From positions 1-26,614 of the forward strand of contig CAZVFE010000020.1 in NCBI GenBank assembly GCA_964626405.1: 26,614 bases of DNA, in the 5' to 3' direction. The notes under the pieces are model-generated. The model saw only the letters and a list, made by a program, of their open reading frames with translations, ran no database searches and was not told the origin of the DNA. Positions 7,463 through 16,150 of the stretch are shown one piece after another. The DNA comes from CAZVFE01 sp964626405. GTDB lineage: Bacteria; Bacteroidota; Bacteroidia; Cytophagales; Spirosomataceae. Made by a program: the position numbers and the translations under genes. Position 1 is the stretch's first letter; every line of letters starts with the position of its first letter.

Positions 7463-8782
7463 ATGTCCTGGTTAAAACCTGTAAATCGATTAAGTTTATC
7501 GGAAGTTCATGGCTCAATTCCCGTACCAAAAGGAAAGGGTTTTTGGGCTACATTAAGAGCTTTCATTGGGCCAGGTTTCATGGTTGCTGTAGGTTATATG
7601 GACCCTGGAAACTGGGCAACCGATTTGGCTGGAGGGGCACAATATGGTTATACTTTATTATCTGTAATCTTAATTTCAAGTTTATTTGCAATATTATTAC
7701 AACATTTAGCGCTAAAATTAGGAGTTGCAACGGGAAGAGATTTAGCTCAAGCTTGCGGTGATGCTTATTCCAAACCTGTTGCCATTTTCTTATGGATAAT
7801 TTGTGAATTAGCCATTGCTGCTTGTGATTTGGCAGAGGTCATAGGATCAGCTTTGGCCTTGAATTTACTTTTTGGTATTCCTTTATTATACGGTATTTCC
7901 ATTACCATTTTAGATGTATTTTTGATTTTATTCTTCCAAAATAGAGGTTTTAGAATCTTAGAATCCATTGTAATGTCTCTTTTAATCGTCATTACTCTTT
8001 GCTTTGTTTATGAATTATTCGTTGCCCAGCCTGAGTTTACGAGCGTTTTTGGAGGATTGATTCCTTCTTCTGATATAGTGATTGACCAAGGGAAATTATA
8101 TATTGCAATTGGTATTTTAGGTGCCACTGTAATGCCACATAATTTATATTTACATTCAAGTATAATCCAAACAAGGTCTTGTCCGGATACAGTAGAAGAT
8201 AAAAAAGAATCTATAAAATTTGGAACGATAGATTCTACTTTTTCGCTTTCTTTAGCATTTTTTATTAATGCTGGTATTTTGATTTTATCTGCTTCGGCCT
8301 TTCATTTTTCAGGGAATACCCATGTAGCTGAAATTGAAGACGCCTTTTATTTATTAAGCCCGGTATTAGGGGATCATTGGGCTTCTACGTTGTTTGCGAT
8401 TGCCTTATTGGCCTCCGGGCAAAACGCTACCATAACAGGGACCTTGGCTGGTCAAATTGTAATGGAAGGTTTTCTAGACATTCGACTTAAACCATGGTTA
8501 AGAAGATTAATTACGAGAATGATTGCTATCGTTCCTGCGTTTTTTGTTACTTTAATTTTAGGAGAGAGTTCTGTAAATGATTTATTAGTATTAAGTCAGG
8601 TAATATTATCCATGCAACTAAGTTTTGCAGTTATTCCATTAGTCTTATTTACGTCTGACAAAACCAAGATGGGTCAATTTGTAAATTCTAAAAAGTTGAC
8701 AATAGTATCTTGGTTGGTAAGTGCTGTAATTTTAGTATTGAACCTTTACTTATTATTTCAAGTTTTTGGTTGGGTTGAATAA
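7463..8782 (+). CDS. mntH: Nramp-family manganese (divalent metal) transporter MntH
   Basis: A proton-coupled inner-membrane importer of Mn(II), possibly also Fe(II). The 439-residue product shows about 11 hydrophobic segments. The two metal-binding signatures are intact: DPGN at residues 47-50 in transmembrane segment 1 (GYMDPGNWATDL) and MPHN at 224-227 in segment 6 (GATVMPHNLYLHSS). The methionine of the second motif is the soft ligand that favours transition metals over Mg or Ca. The gene is divergent from an MntR-like regulator with a palindrome over its promoter region, which supports manganese-controlled expression. Its last 25 bases overlap the end of the convergent ribD gene. The ATG fits the -7 box placed 18 bases upstream. 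Confidence 0.95.
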   Translation: MSWLKPVNRLSLSEVHGSIPVPKGKGFWATLRAFIGPGFMVAVGYMDPGNWATDLAGGAQYGYTLLSVILISSLFAILLQHLALKLGVATGRDLAQACGDAYSKPVAIFLWIICELAIAACDLAEVIGSALALNLLFGIPLLYGISITILDVFLILFFQNRGFRILESIVMSLLIVITLCFVYELFVAQPEFTSVFGGLIPSSDIVIDQGKLYIAIGILGATVMPHNLYLHSSIIQTRSCPDTVEDKKESIKFGTIDSTFSLSLAFFINAGILILSASAFHFSGNTHVAEIEDAFYLLSPVLGDHWASTLFAIALLASGQNATITGTLAGQIVMEGFLDIRLKPWLRRLITRMIAIVPAFFVTLILGESSVNDLLVLSQVILSMQLSFAVIPLVLFTSDKTKMGQFVNSKKLTIVSWLVSAVILVLNLYLLFQVFGWVE

Positions 8783-9804
8783 TAATACCATGTATTATTA
8801 TCGCCAATTTTTTTAGATTCAATTAGATTTAAATTAAATTTTGGTCCTTGAATGCCTTCGGCTAGGATTTGATTATTTTGAATATGAATTAATTCATCGA
8901 ATAAATTTAATTGAATGAATTCATTCAATGTTTTTGTTCCTCCTTCAACCATTACCGAGCTTATTTTTTTGTTGGATAAATCTTGAATGATATTTTTTAA
9001 AAAGTTTGAACTTTCTATTTTTATCCATTCGTTTTTTCCATCCTTTAAATTAAGGGAATAATTATAAATGAGAGTTTTTTCACCATCTTCCAATACTTTT
9101 GAATTTTTGGGTATTCTATTATTGGGGTCGATAATGATTTTTATGGGTGATGGCCCTTCAATTAGCCGGGTATTTAGGAGAGGTTGATCGTGGATAATGG
9201 TATTTGCTCCAACTAATATTCCTTCATGAATTGCCCGAAGTTCGTGAACCTTATTTTGAGATTCAGAATTGGAAAATTGTATAGGTTCTCCATTTTTCTT
9301 AGCAATAAAATTATCTTTTGAAGAGGCGAATTTTAAAGTAATATAGGGTCTATTTAATTGATGAAATAAATTAAAAATCTTATTTAATCTTTCTGATTCC
9401 ATTCCTAGTACCCCTAATTTTACTTCAATTTTATGATTCCTTAATATTTCAATTCCTTTTCCAGCGACTAAAGGATTGGGGTCTTTAGCAGCAATTACGA
9501 CTCTTTTTATTTTTTTTTCTACTAGTAAATTAGCACATGGGGGTGTTTTGCCAAAGTGTGCACAAGGCTCTAGACTTACATAAGCAGTAGATAGGGGTAA
9601 TAGTTCAGGGTTTTTAACCGAATTTATCGCATTTACTTCAGCATGTGGGCCACCAAAATATTCATGGTAACCTTCCCCAATGATTTCATTTTCATAAACA
9701 ATTACACAACCAACCATTGGGTTAGGTCGAACCTTGATTTTACCCTTTTCGGCTAAAATTAAAGCTTTTTCCATCCAATATGTATCAGTTTGCTGTTTCT
9801 TCAA
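8758..9804 (-). CDS. ribD: Bifunctional riboflavin biosynthesis deaminase/reductase RibD
   Basis: A cytoplasmic enzyme for two successive riboflavin steps: deamination of 2,5-diamino-6-ribosylamino-4(3H)-pyrimidinone 5'-phosphate, then NADPH-dependent reduction of the ribosyl side chain. The 348 residues hold a zinc deaminase domain (about 1-145) with H54 and E56 in GGPHAEVNAI and C81 and C90 in PCAHFGKTPPC, and a reductase domain (about 150-345) with TLKFASSKDNFIA, GANTIIHDQPLLNTR and SVMVEGGTKTLNEF. Both active sites look complete. The start lies 20 bases inside the end of the upstream RND pump gene, so it is probably translationally coupled to efflux. No FMN riboswitch precedes it and no other rib gene is in the window. 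Confidence 0.95.
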   Translation of the reverse strand: MKKQQTDTYWMEKALILAEKGKIKVRPNPMVGCVIVYENEIIGEGYHEYFGGPHAEVNAINSVKNPELLPLSTAYVSLEPCAHFGKTPPCANLLVEKKIKRVVIAAKDPNPLVAGKGIEILRNHKIEVKLGVLGMESERLNKIFNLFHQLNRPYITLKFASSKDNFIAKKNGEPIQFSNSESQNKVHELRAIHEGILVGANTIIHDQPLLNTRLIEGPSPIKIIIDPNNRIPKNSKVLEDGEKTLIYNYSLNLKDGKNEWIKIESSNFLKNIIQDLSNKKISSVMVEGGTKTLNEFIQLNLFDELIHIQNNQILAEGIQGPKFNLNLIESKKIGDNNTWYYYSTQPKT

Positions 9805-12800
9805 TATCTTGAATTTTAAATTCTTCTGCTATATTAATATGTTTTTTCGATAGATAGGAATATATCGCAGGAATAATATATAAAGTAAGAGTAGTTGCAA
9901 ATATCATTCCTCCTACCACAGCTATTCCCATTGAAACCCTACTTTGTGATCCGGAACCTAAGGCTAATGCAATAGGTAAAATTCCTAATATTGTACTTAA
10001 AGAAGTCATGATGATTGGCCTAAATCGTGCATTTGCTGCTTCTTTTACAGCCGCAAATTTATCCAATCCTTGTTCTTTTCTTTGATTTGCAAATTCAACG
10101 ATTAAAATTCCATTTTTAGTTACTAAACCTATGAGTACAATGATTCCAATTTGAGAAAAAATATTTAAGGTTTGGTGAAAATCCCAAAGACTTATCAAGG
10201 CACCCGTAACGGCTAAAGGTACAGTGAATAAAATAATCAAAGGATCAACAAAACTTTCAAATTGGGCAGATAAAATAAGATATACCAATAGAATTGCTAA
10301 AGCAAAAGCAAAAATCAAAGATGAACTAGATTCTTTGAATTCTTTTGACTCACCATCATAGGCTGTTTGAAAGGAGGAATCAAAAGTTTCTTTTGCTAAT
10401 TGATCCATTTCGTCTAATCCTTCCCCCAAGGTTACTCCTTTTGCTAATTGAGCAGATACTGTTGCTGCTACATATCGGTTATATCTAAATAGAGTAGGAG
10501 GGGTGCTTTCCTCTGAAACTTTTACTAAATTATCCAATTGGATTAATTCTCCATTTCTATTTTTTACATATAAGGACTTTAAATCAGTAACATCATTTCT
10601 TTGTGGACGATCAATTTGGCCAATAATTTGATATTGTTTACCATTCAACACAAAATATCCAAATCGTCTTCCTGATAGACCAAATTGCAAGGTTTGGGCT
10701 ACATCTTGAATAGAAACACCAAGAGCGATTGCCTTAGGACGATCAATTTGTATTCTTAATTCAGGTTTGGTAAACTTTAGGTCTTCATCTGCAATTTGAA
10801 ATTTCGGAGAATTTTTTACCTTTTCCATAAATACAGGTAATAATTCTTTTAATTTATTAAAATTAGAAGCTTGAACAACAAAACTTACTGGTAGCCCACC
10901 TCTTTTTCCTGTTGTAAGTGAAGGTTCTTGAATCACAATTGACCGAGCTCCGGTCATATCTTTTAATATTGGTTGAAGTTGTTCTACATATTCTGCTTGG
11001 GGTTTTCTTGTACTTGCATCAGAATTTAGAACCACTCTAAAAAATGCTGAATTTGCTGAACCACTTCCAAAGGTTGGGGAGGTAATTGCAAAGATATAAT
11101 TTCTTTCATTCTCAGGAATTTCCTTCATTACCACATTGGTAACAGAGTCTGTATAGGCCTGCATGTACTCAAAAGTTGCACCCTCAGGTCCGGTTGTTTG
11201 AATTCTAAAGGTATTTCTATCTTCAACAGGGGCCAATTCGGATGGTATAGCTTTATATTCAAAAAATACATAGATTAAACCTATAAAAAATACTATTCCT
11301 ACCCACGCCATCCATCTAATTTTCAAAAACCCTTCTAAAGAATTTTTATAGGCATTATTTAGCCCTTCAAAAAATGGTTCAGTTACTCGATAGAACCATG
11401 GTTTTTTCTCATCTGTTTTTAATAATTTCGAACTCAACATGGGTGTCAGGGTAAGAGAAACAAATGCTGAGATAATTACGGAACCGGCAACAACAATCCC
11501 AAATTCTCTGAATAAGGCTCCAGTAATTCCATTCATAAATATTACGGGAAGAAAGACCGAGGCCAAGGTGATGGTAGTTGAAATAATTGCAAAATAAATT
11601 TCTTTTGCTCCATCTACCGCAGCTTGAATGGGCGTCATTCCCTCTTCAATTTTAGAATAAATATTTTCCAAAACTACAATGGCATCATCTACCACCAAAC
11701 CAATTGAAAGCACTACGCCTAATAGGGTAAGAACATTGATCGAAAATCCCACCAAATACATAAGGAAAAAAACTCCAATAAGGCTCACTGGAATCGCGGT
11801 AAGAGGAATTATAGTTGATCTCCAATCCCTTAAAAATAAGAATATAATGATTGTTACAAGAAATATTGCCGTAAGGATTGTTTCCTCCACCTCTTTTATA
11901 GATTTTCTTACGAAAATGGTATTGTCAAACCCTTCATCTATTCGGATATCTGCAGGTAAATTTTTCTTTATTTGTTCAATTTTTGCATTAATATTATCGA
12001 CAATTTGAATTTGGTTTGAACCAGGTTGAGGGGTTACCGCAATTGAAATCATGGGCACCATGTCTCCTTTGAAAGAAGTCTTTTCGTTTTCTGCACTTAA
12101 TTCTGCCTTTCCTACATCTGAAAATCGAACGATATTCCCGTTAGATTCCTTCAATACCATATTGTTGAAATCTGATTCCGTGACTAACCGTCCTTGAGTT
12201 CTTACAACTAATTCAGTATTATTTCCTTCAATACTACCAGAGGGTAGTTCAATGTTTTGTTTATTCAAAGCCACCGATATATCCGGTGCGGTAAGTCCAA
12301 AAGAGGCTAATTTATCAGGGTCGATTCGCAATCGCATGGCATATTTTTTCTCTCCCCAAATTCTGATCGATGCAACTCCAGGGATGATTTCCAGTTTTTC
12401 TTGAATATTACGAATGGCAAAATCATTTAAACTTAAAATATCTCGGGTAGAGGAAGAAACATTTAAATTATAAATAGGTCTAGCATCAGCATCTTGTTTT
12501 GCGATAACCGGAGGGTCAACATCCGGTGGAAGTTGGAACATTGCTCTAGAAACTCTGTCTCGAACATCATTTGCCGCATTTTCTATATCTATTGATAAAT
12601 CGAATTCTATTGAAATGGAGGATCTACCATCTCTCGAACTAGATGTTAAGGTTTTAATCCCAGGAATTCCATTGATTTGTGCCTCTAAAGGTTCAGTAAT
12701 TTGAGATTCAATAATATCAGCATTGGCCCCTGTGTAGGATGTCATGACATTAACAATTGGAGGATCAACTGAAGGAAATTCTCTTACCCCAAGAAAAGTA

Positions 12801-12889
12801 TATCCGATAATACCGAACACAATGATTGTAATGGACATTACAATTGCTAATACCGGACGTTTAATACTGATGGTTGATAATGCTGCCAT
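9785..12889 (-). CDS. RND-family efflux pump inner-membrane subunit (AcrB/HAE1-like)
   Basis: A proton-driven inner-membrane transporter that pumps hydrophobic or amphiphilic compounds through a periplasmic adaptor toward an outer-membrane channel. The 1034-residue length is normal for the HAE1 branch. The first helix lies at about 9-32. Two large periplasmic loops follow helices 1 and 7. The proton-relay aspartates D401 and D402 are in helix 4 (SIGLVVDDAIVVLEN) and the partner lysine K925 is in helix 10 (GLVTKNGILIVEFAN), as in AcrB D407, D408 and K940. The adaptor gene ends one base upstream, so the pair forms an operon. No TolC-like outer-membrane factor is next to them. Substrate cannot be predicted; the acidic pair argues against the heavy-metal subfamily. 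Confidence 0.95.
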   Translation of the reverse strand: MAALSTISIKRPVLAIVMSITIIVFGIIGYTFLGVREFPSVDPPIVNVMTSYTGANADIIESQITEPLEAQINGIPGIKTLTSSSRDGRSSISIEFDLSIDIENAANDVRDRVSRAMFQLPPDVDPPVIAKQDADARPIYNLNVSSSTRDILSLNDFAIRNIQEKLEIIPGVASIRIWGEKKYAMRLRIDPDKLASFGLTAPDISVALNKQNIELPSGSIEGNNTELVVRTQGRLVTESDFNNMVLKESNGNIVRFSDVGKAELSAENEKTSFKGDMVPMISIAVTPQPGSNQIQIVDNINAKIEQIKKNLPADIRIDEGFDNTIFVRKSIKEVEETILTAIFLVTIIIFLFLRDWRSTIIPLTAIPVSLIGVFFLMYLVGFSINVLTLLGVVLSIGLVVDDAIVVLENIYSKIEEGMTPIQAAVDGAKEIYFAIISTTITLASVFLPVIFMNGITGALFREFGIVVAGSVIISAFVSLTLTPMLSSKLLKTDEKKPWFYRVTEPFFEGLNNAYKNSLEGFLKIRWMAWVGIVFFIGLIYVFFEYKAIPSELAPVEDRNTFRIQTTGPEGATFEYMQAYTDSVTNVVMKEIPENERNYIFAITSPTFGSGSANSAFFRVVLNSDASTRKPQAEYVEQLQPILKDMTGARSIVIQEPSLTTGKRGGLPVSFVVQASNFNKLKELLPVFMEKVKNSPKFQIADEDLKFTKPELRIQIDRPKAIALGVSIQDVAQTLQFGLSGRRFGYFVLNGKQYQIIGQIDRPQRNDVTDLKSLYVKNRNGELIQLDNLVKVSEESTPPTLFRYNRYVAATVSAQLAKGVTLGEGLDEMDQLAKETFDSSFQTAYDGESKEFKESSSSLIFAFALAILLVYLILSAQFESFVDPLIILFTVPLAVTGALISLWDFHQTLNIFSQIGIIVLIGLVTKNGILIVEFANQRKEQGLDKFAAVKEAANARFRPIIMTSLSTILGILPIALALGSGSQSRVSMGIAVVGGMIFATTLTLYIIPAIYSYLSKKHINIAEEFKIQDIEETAN

Positions 12890-12890
12890 T

Positions 12891-13985
12891 TTAGTTAATT
12901 TTATTAATCTTAACTGGACTATTTGGTCTTAATTGAACTACACCCGAGACCACTAGGGTATCTCCAATATTTAAACCATCTAAAACCTCAACTAATTTCT
13001 CGCCTCTTACTCCAATTCGGATAGTAGTATAAATTGCTTCTCCATTCACAATCTTATACACCTTGGAACCTGAAGCATCTGTAATAATACTTTCAGTAGG
13101 AATTTGCATAGCTTCATTTTTTTGCTGAAGGATTATACTAACTCTCGCAAAGGCACCTGGAACTAATTGTCCTTTTGGATTTGGAGCAATTGCCCGAATT
13201 TGTAAAGTCCGCGTATTATTATCAATCACAGGATTTACGGCATAAACTTTCCCTTCGAAATTTCCCGATGAACTTTCTGTAGTAAACTGGATTTTTGTCC
13301 CAATTTTTACATCTCCAGCATATTTTGATGGAATGGAAAATTCAAGTTTTATCGGATTCGTATTTACGATATTTGTTATCACAGAGGAAGGGGTTATGTA
13401 TGAACCTTCACTAACAAATCTAAAACCTAATTTTCCAGAAAATGGGGCTCTTATAGTGGTCTTTTTTATTTGTGCATTTAAATCTTCTATATCAGCAGAA
13501 ATTGTATTAACCGAATTAACTGCTATATCAAATTCACTTTTTGAAATTGCTTCTTTTTGAAATAAGATTTTCTGACGAAGTTCATTATCTTCTGCTAGTT
13601 TTTTATTGTATTCTAATTTTTTTAATCTAGCTTTTAAATCATCATCATTAATTTTTAAAAGAATTGTCCCCTTTTCCACTTGAGATCCTTCTGAGATATT
13701 CAAATAGGTAATTCTTCCTGGAATTTCTGTATGAATTTCTACTTCTTCATTTGGTAAAATGGTACCAGTTGAGGAAACAATTTCATTTAATGGAAGGAAA
13801 CTGACAATAGAGGCCTCAACTGCAGTGGCTTTCTTTGAATTTTTTTCCTGAGAGGGAGCACTCCCCACATCCCCATTTAAATTTTCTGGTTTTTTTAATA
13901 ATTCTTTAATTCTAGGATAAAATACTAGAGATAAAATAATTAAGACAATCAATGTCGAAATTAATTTTTTGACGGACTTATTCAT
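12891..13985 (-). CDS. RND efflux periplasmic adaptor (membrane-fusion protein)
   Basis: A periplasmic adaptor of the AcrA/HlyD type that bridges the RND pump to an outer-membrane channel. The 364-residue protein is anchored by one N-terminal helix (about 8-23, LISTLIVLIILSLVFY) rather than by a lipobox cysteine. A lipoyl-like half follows at about 80-120 (VEIHTEIPGRITYLNISEG, then GTILLKINDDDLKARL), then a fairly short helical hairpin (about 115-170), the second lipoyl half (TTIRAPFSGKLGFRFVSEG), the beta-barrel, and a membrane-proximal domain to the C-terminus. It ends one base before the pump gene. The 35 bases before its start contain a direct repeat but no convincing -7 box, so it may be transcribed from further upstream with the Lrp gene. 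Confidence 0.93.
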   Translation of the reverse strand: MNKSVKKLISTLIVLIILSLVFYPRIKELLKKPENLNGDVGSAPSQEKNSKKATAVEASIVSFLPLNEIVSSTGTILPNEEVEIHTEIPGRITYLNISEGSQVEKGTILLKINDDDLKARLKKLEYNKKLAEDNELRQKILFQKEAISKSEFDIAVNSVNTISADIEDLNAQIKKTTIRAPFSGKLGFRFVSEGSYITPSSVITNIVNTNPIKLEFSIPSKYAGDVKIGTKIQFTTESSSGNFEGKVYAVNPVIDNNTRTLQIRAIAPNPKGQLVPGAFARVSIILQQKNEAMQIPTESIITDASGSKVYKIVNGEAIYTTIRIGVRGEKLVEVLDGLNIGDTLVVSGVVQLRPNSPVKINKIN

Positions 13986-13986
13986 A

Positions 13987-14020
13987 GTATGAAAAAATAG
14001 GTTTCTAAATGTATGAAAAA
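13987..14020. repeat. Direct repeat GTATGAAAAA before the efflux adaptor gene
   Basis: GTATGAAAAA occurs at 13987-13996 and again at 14011-14020, 24 bases apart start to start, filling most of the 35-bp gap between the Lrp gene and the adaptor gene. It could be a regulator site or a chance product of AT-rich sequence; I see no symmetry that decides this. Confidence 0.3.
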
Positions 14021-14494
14021 TTATTCATTATTTAACCAACTTAAAATATTTTCATTTTGAATTTCATTCATAACAAAATGACTTTGGGCATTCCCAATAT
14101 TTTTTATATTGGCTAATTTATGAAGAATAAAATTTCTGTAATCATCCATATCTTGAACAATGATTTTTAATAAAAAATCACTGTGTCCTGAAATACAGAA
14201 ACATTCCTGAACTTCTGGTAAAGACATGGCATCTTTTTCAAATTGGGTAAGGTATTCAGCTGCATGTTCTTTTAAGGTAATATCGCAAAAAACGGTTAGA
14301 GATTTTCCTATTTTTTGGGGGTTGATAACTGCCTTATATTTGGTAATAATTCCTTCTTTCTCCAGCTTTTTAATTCGTTCATGAATAGGAGTAATACTCA
14401 TACCCAATTGTTCAGCAATTTTCTTGTTTGTCATATGAGCATCCTCATGCAACAAGGCTAATATTTGTTTGTCAATTGAGTCTAAATTGGTCAT
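14021..14494 (-). CDS. Lrp/AsnC-family transcriptional regulator
   Basis: A small DNA-binding regulator that usually responds to an amino acid or other small ligand. The 157 residues split into an N-terminal helix-turn-helix (about 1-60; DSIDKQILALLHEDAHMTNK, KKIAEQLGMSITPIHERIKK) and a C-terminal RAM ligand-binding/oligomerisation domain (about 68-150; VQECFCISGHSDFLLKIIVQ, DMDDYRNFI). Both are intact. Its start is one base after the gldH stop and it precedes the RND adaptor by 35 bases. Local control of the efflux genes is a reasonable guess from position, but Lrp proteins often act at distant genes. The ligand cannot be inferred. Confidence 0.93.
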   Translation of the reverse strand: MTNLDSIDKQILALLHEDAHMTNKKIAEQLGMSITPIHERIKKLEKEGIITKYKAVINPQKIGKSLTVFCDITLKEHAAEYLTQFEKDAMSLPEVQECFCISGHSDFLLKIIVQDMDDYRNFILHKLANIKNIGNAQSHFVMNEIQNENILSWLNNE

Positions 14495-14495
14495 A

Positions 14496-14969
14496 TTATT
14501 CCTCCTTTTTATGTAAACTTAGATTCACAGAAACTATTCCAGGTATCGTGTCTAATCTCATGTTTTGGACTAATTCAACTTTATATGACTTACCTTTTTC
14601 GAGTATTAAATCATCAAAAATCCGAATTGAACTTTCCCCCATAGATTTACCGATATTATTTATTTTTTTTCCAGTCTTAGGATCAAAAAAATTTAATTCA
14701 AGCTGCTTATTAAATAAAATGCTATCTTCTGAATTTGAAATATTGGATTGCAAGAAAATATTATAAAAAGGATAGGTTTCGTCGAAACGAATATTCCCAT
14801 CTAAATAATAATTTCCAGATTCTTTCAGGCTATCAATTTGAAAAATTAGTTTGGAATTGCTTGGCCATCCGTCTAAACCAAAAGAATTTGAAAATTCATA
14901 GCCAGATTTTATCTGACATGAAAAAAGTAAGAATAAAAGAATAAAGGGTTTAATTCTCCCGATTATCAT
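14496..14969 (-). CDS. gldH: Gliding motility lipoprotein GldH
   Basis: A Bacteroidota-specific lipoprotein needed for gliding motility and linked to the type IX secretion apparatus. With the ATG at 14967-14969 the product is 157 residues and starts MIIGRIKPFILLFLLFSCQ, a textbook lipoprotein signal with lipobox LFSC. An upstream start (to 15053) would add 28 residues with no signal character and would lie deep inside ricT, so the internal ATG is preferred. The mature part contains YEFSNSFGLDGWPSNSKLIF and FDETYPFYNIFLQ, typical of GldH. The start overlaps the last 20 bases of ricT, an order seen often in this phylum. GldH is also found in non-gliding members, so motility is possible but not proven. 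Confidence 0.87.
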   Translation of the reverse strand: MIIGRIKPFILLFLLFSCQIKSGYEFSNSFGLDGWPSNSKLIFQIDSLKESGNYYLDGNIRFDETYPFYNIFLQSNISNSEDSILFNKQLELNFFDPKTGKKINNIGKSMGESSIRIFDDLILEKGKSYKVELVQNMRLDTIPGIVSVNLSLHKKEE

Positions 14970-16149
14970 TTTTTCTATTTTTGGGATTCCTGTTATTACG
15001 TCTATTATTGTTATTTGGACGTTTTTTGGGTTTATTATTATTGTCCTTATCAAATTTTTTATTCAGTCTTTCTAGGTCTGAATTTAATTGTGAGGCCTTT
15101 AATTTTTCAGGTTTTTGTGCAGGATTTAAATTTTCAAAGGATTCTGGAATAATTCCTTTTTTATTTAATTCCATAATTTCTTCAACAATATCACAAGAAA
15201 CGGGAATCCAGTTAGATTCCATGCGGTCAATTGAAAACCACATAATTCTTTTAAATATATCAGTTTTTTGAAGACTGCATTTTCCTTTTGAAATTTCAAT
15301 TTGGGTTTCAATTTCAGGAATATCCTTCAAAACCTCCATATAAGTTTCCAATTCATAGTTCAGGCAACATTTTAGCCTTCCACATTGTCCACTTAATTTT
15401 ACTGGATTAAGAGATAAATTCTGATATTTAGCAGCAGAGGTAGTAACATTTTTGAAGTCTGTAAGCCAAGTTGAGCAACATAATTCTCTACCACAAATTC
15501 CAATTCCTCCCACCCGAGACGCTTCTTGTCGCAAGGATATTTGTCGCATTTCAACGCGAATTTTGAATTCACTTGCTAAAATTTTAATTAATTCTCTGAA
15601 GTCTACTCGATCTTCAGATGAATAAAAGAAAGTGGCTTTTGAACCGTCAGATTGAAATTCAACATCTGAAAGTTTCATATTTAGTTTAAGTTCATTGATG
15701 ATTTCCCTCGTGCGATACATCGTAGGTAAATCTTTTTCAATTGACTGAAAATGTTTTTCTAAATCTTTTTCATTTGCCTTTCTAATGATTTTTCCTAAAT
15801 CATCAGACTCTTTAATTCCCTTCTTCATCATTTGAAGGCGAACTAATTCTCCCTGTAAGGATACAATACCAATTGAATTCCCATTACCTGAATCAATCAC
15901 TACTTGATCGCCTGTAAATAATTCGAAACTATCTGCGTTTTTTACATATTCTTTTCTACCCCCTTTAAATTTTAATTCTACATAGGGGAATCTTTGAAAA
16001 CTTGGCATATCTAAATCAGACAGCCAATCGAATACATTCATTTTATTGCAGGCCCCGGTACCACATGCGCCATTGCTGTTGCAACCAGCAACTTTACCAT
16101 CGGAATTTACAGTTCCACAAGCTCCAGAAGAACAGGATTTACAAGCCAT
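14950..16149 (-). CDS. ricT: PSP1-domain protein RicT (YaaT-like), cysteine-rich
   Basis: A PSP1 superfamily protein. Its Bacillus relative RicT (YaaT) works in the RicAFT complex, which carries iron-sulfur clusters and aids RNase Y-dependent mRNA maturation; the role in Bacteroidota is not settled. The 399-residue product has six cysteines within its first 34 residues (C3, C6, C11, C23, C29, C34), including the repeat SGACGT/NGACGTGAC. The PSP1 core (about 55-290) has the conserved GICGRELCCSTWL and SGQCGRLKCCLNYE motifs. The C-terminus (about 355-399) is a low-complexity Asn/Arg/Lys tail likely to be disordered and able to bind nucleic acid. It lies one base after purD and overlaps gldH by 20 bases, so it is part of a tight operon. 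Confidence 0.9.
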   Translation of the reverse strand: MACKSCSSGACGTVNSDGKVAGCNSNGACGTGACNKMNVFDWLSDLDMPSFQRFPYVELKFKGGRKEYVKNADSFELFTGDQVVIDSGNGNSIGIVSLQGELVRLQMMKKGIKESDDLGKIIRKANEKDLEKHFQSIEKDLPTMYRTREIINELKLNMKLSDVEFQSDGSKATFFYSSEDRVDFRELIKILASEFKIRVEMRQISLRQEASRVGGIGICGRELCCSTWLTDFKNVTTSAAKYQNLSLNPVKLSGQCGRLKCCLNYELETYMEVLKDIPEIETQIEISKGKCSLQKTDIFKRIMWFSIDRMESNWIPVSCDIVEEIMELNKKGIIPESFENLNPAQKPEKLKASQLNSDLERLNKKFDKDNNNKPKKRPNNNNRRNNRNPKNRKNDNREN

Positions 16150-16150
16150 T

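Noticed and set aside
9805..9860. Search for an FMN riboswitch or other leader RNA before ribD
   Set aside because: The region upstream of ribD is the coding end of the RND pump and shows no RFN-element motifs.
11679..12008. Plus-strand open frame of 109 codons inside the RND pump gene
   Set aside because: It is antisense to the conserved helix-4 region of the pump, has biased composition from its complement, and no start context; a shadow frame.
14970..15053. Longer gldH start giving a 185-residue product
   Set aside because: The 28 extra residues lie in the ricT coding region, are not signal-like, and would bury the clear lipoprotein signal beginning at MIIGRIKPF.
15000..15060. Low-complexity repeat of TTATTATT/TTTATTATT type at the ricT 3' end
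   Set aside because: It encodes the Asn/Arg/Lys-rich tail of RicT and is explained by that protein's composition; not a separate DNA repeat element.
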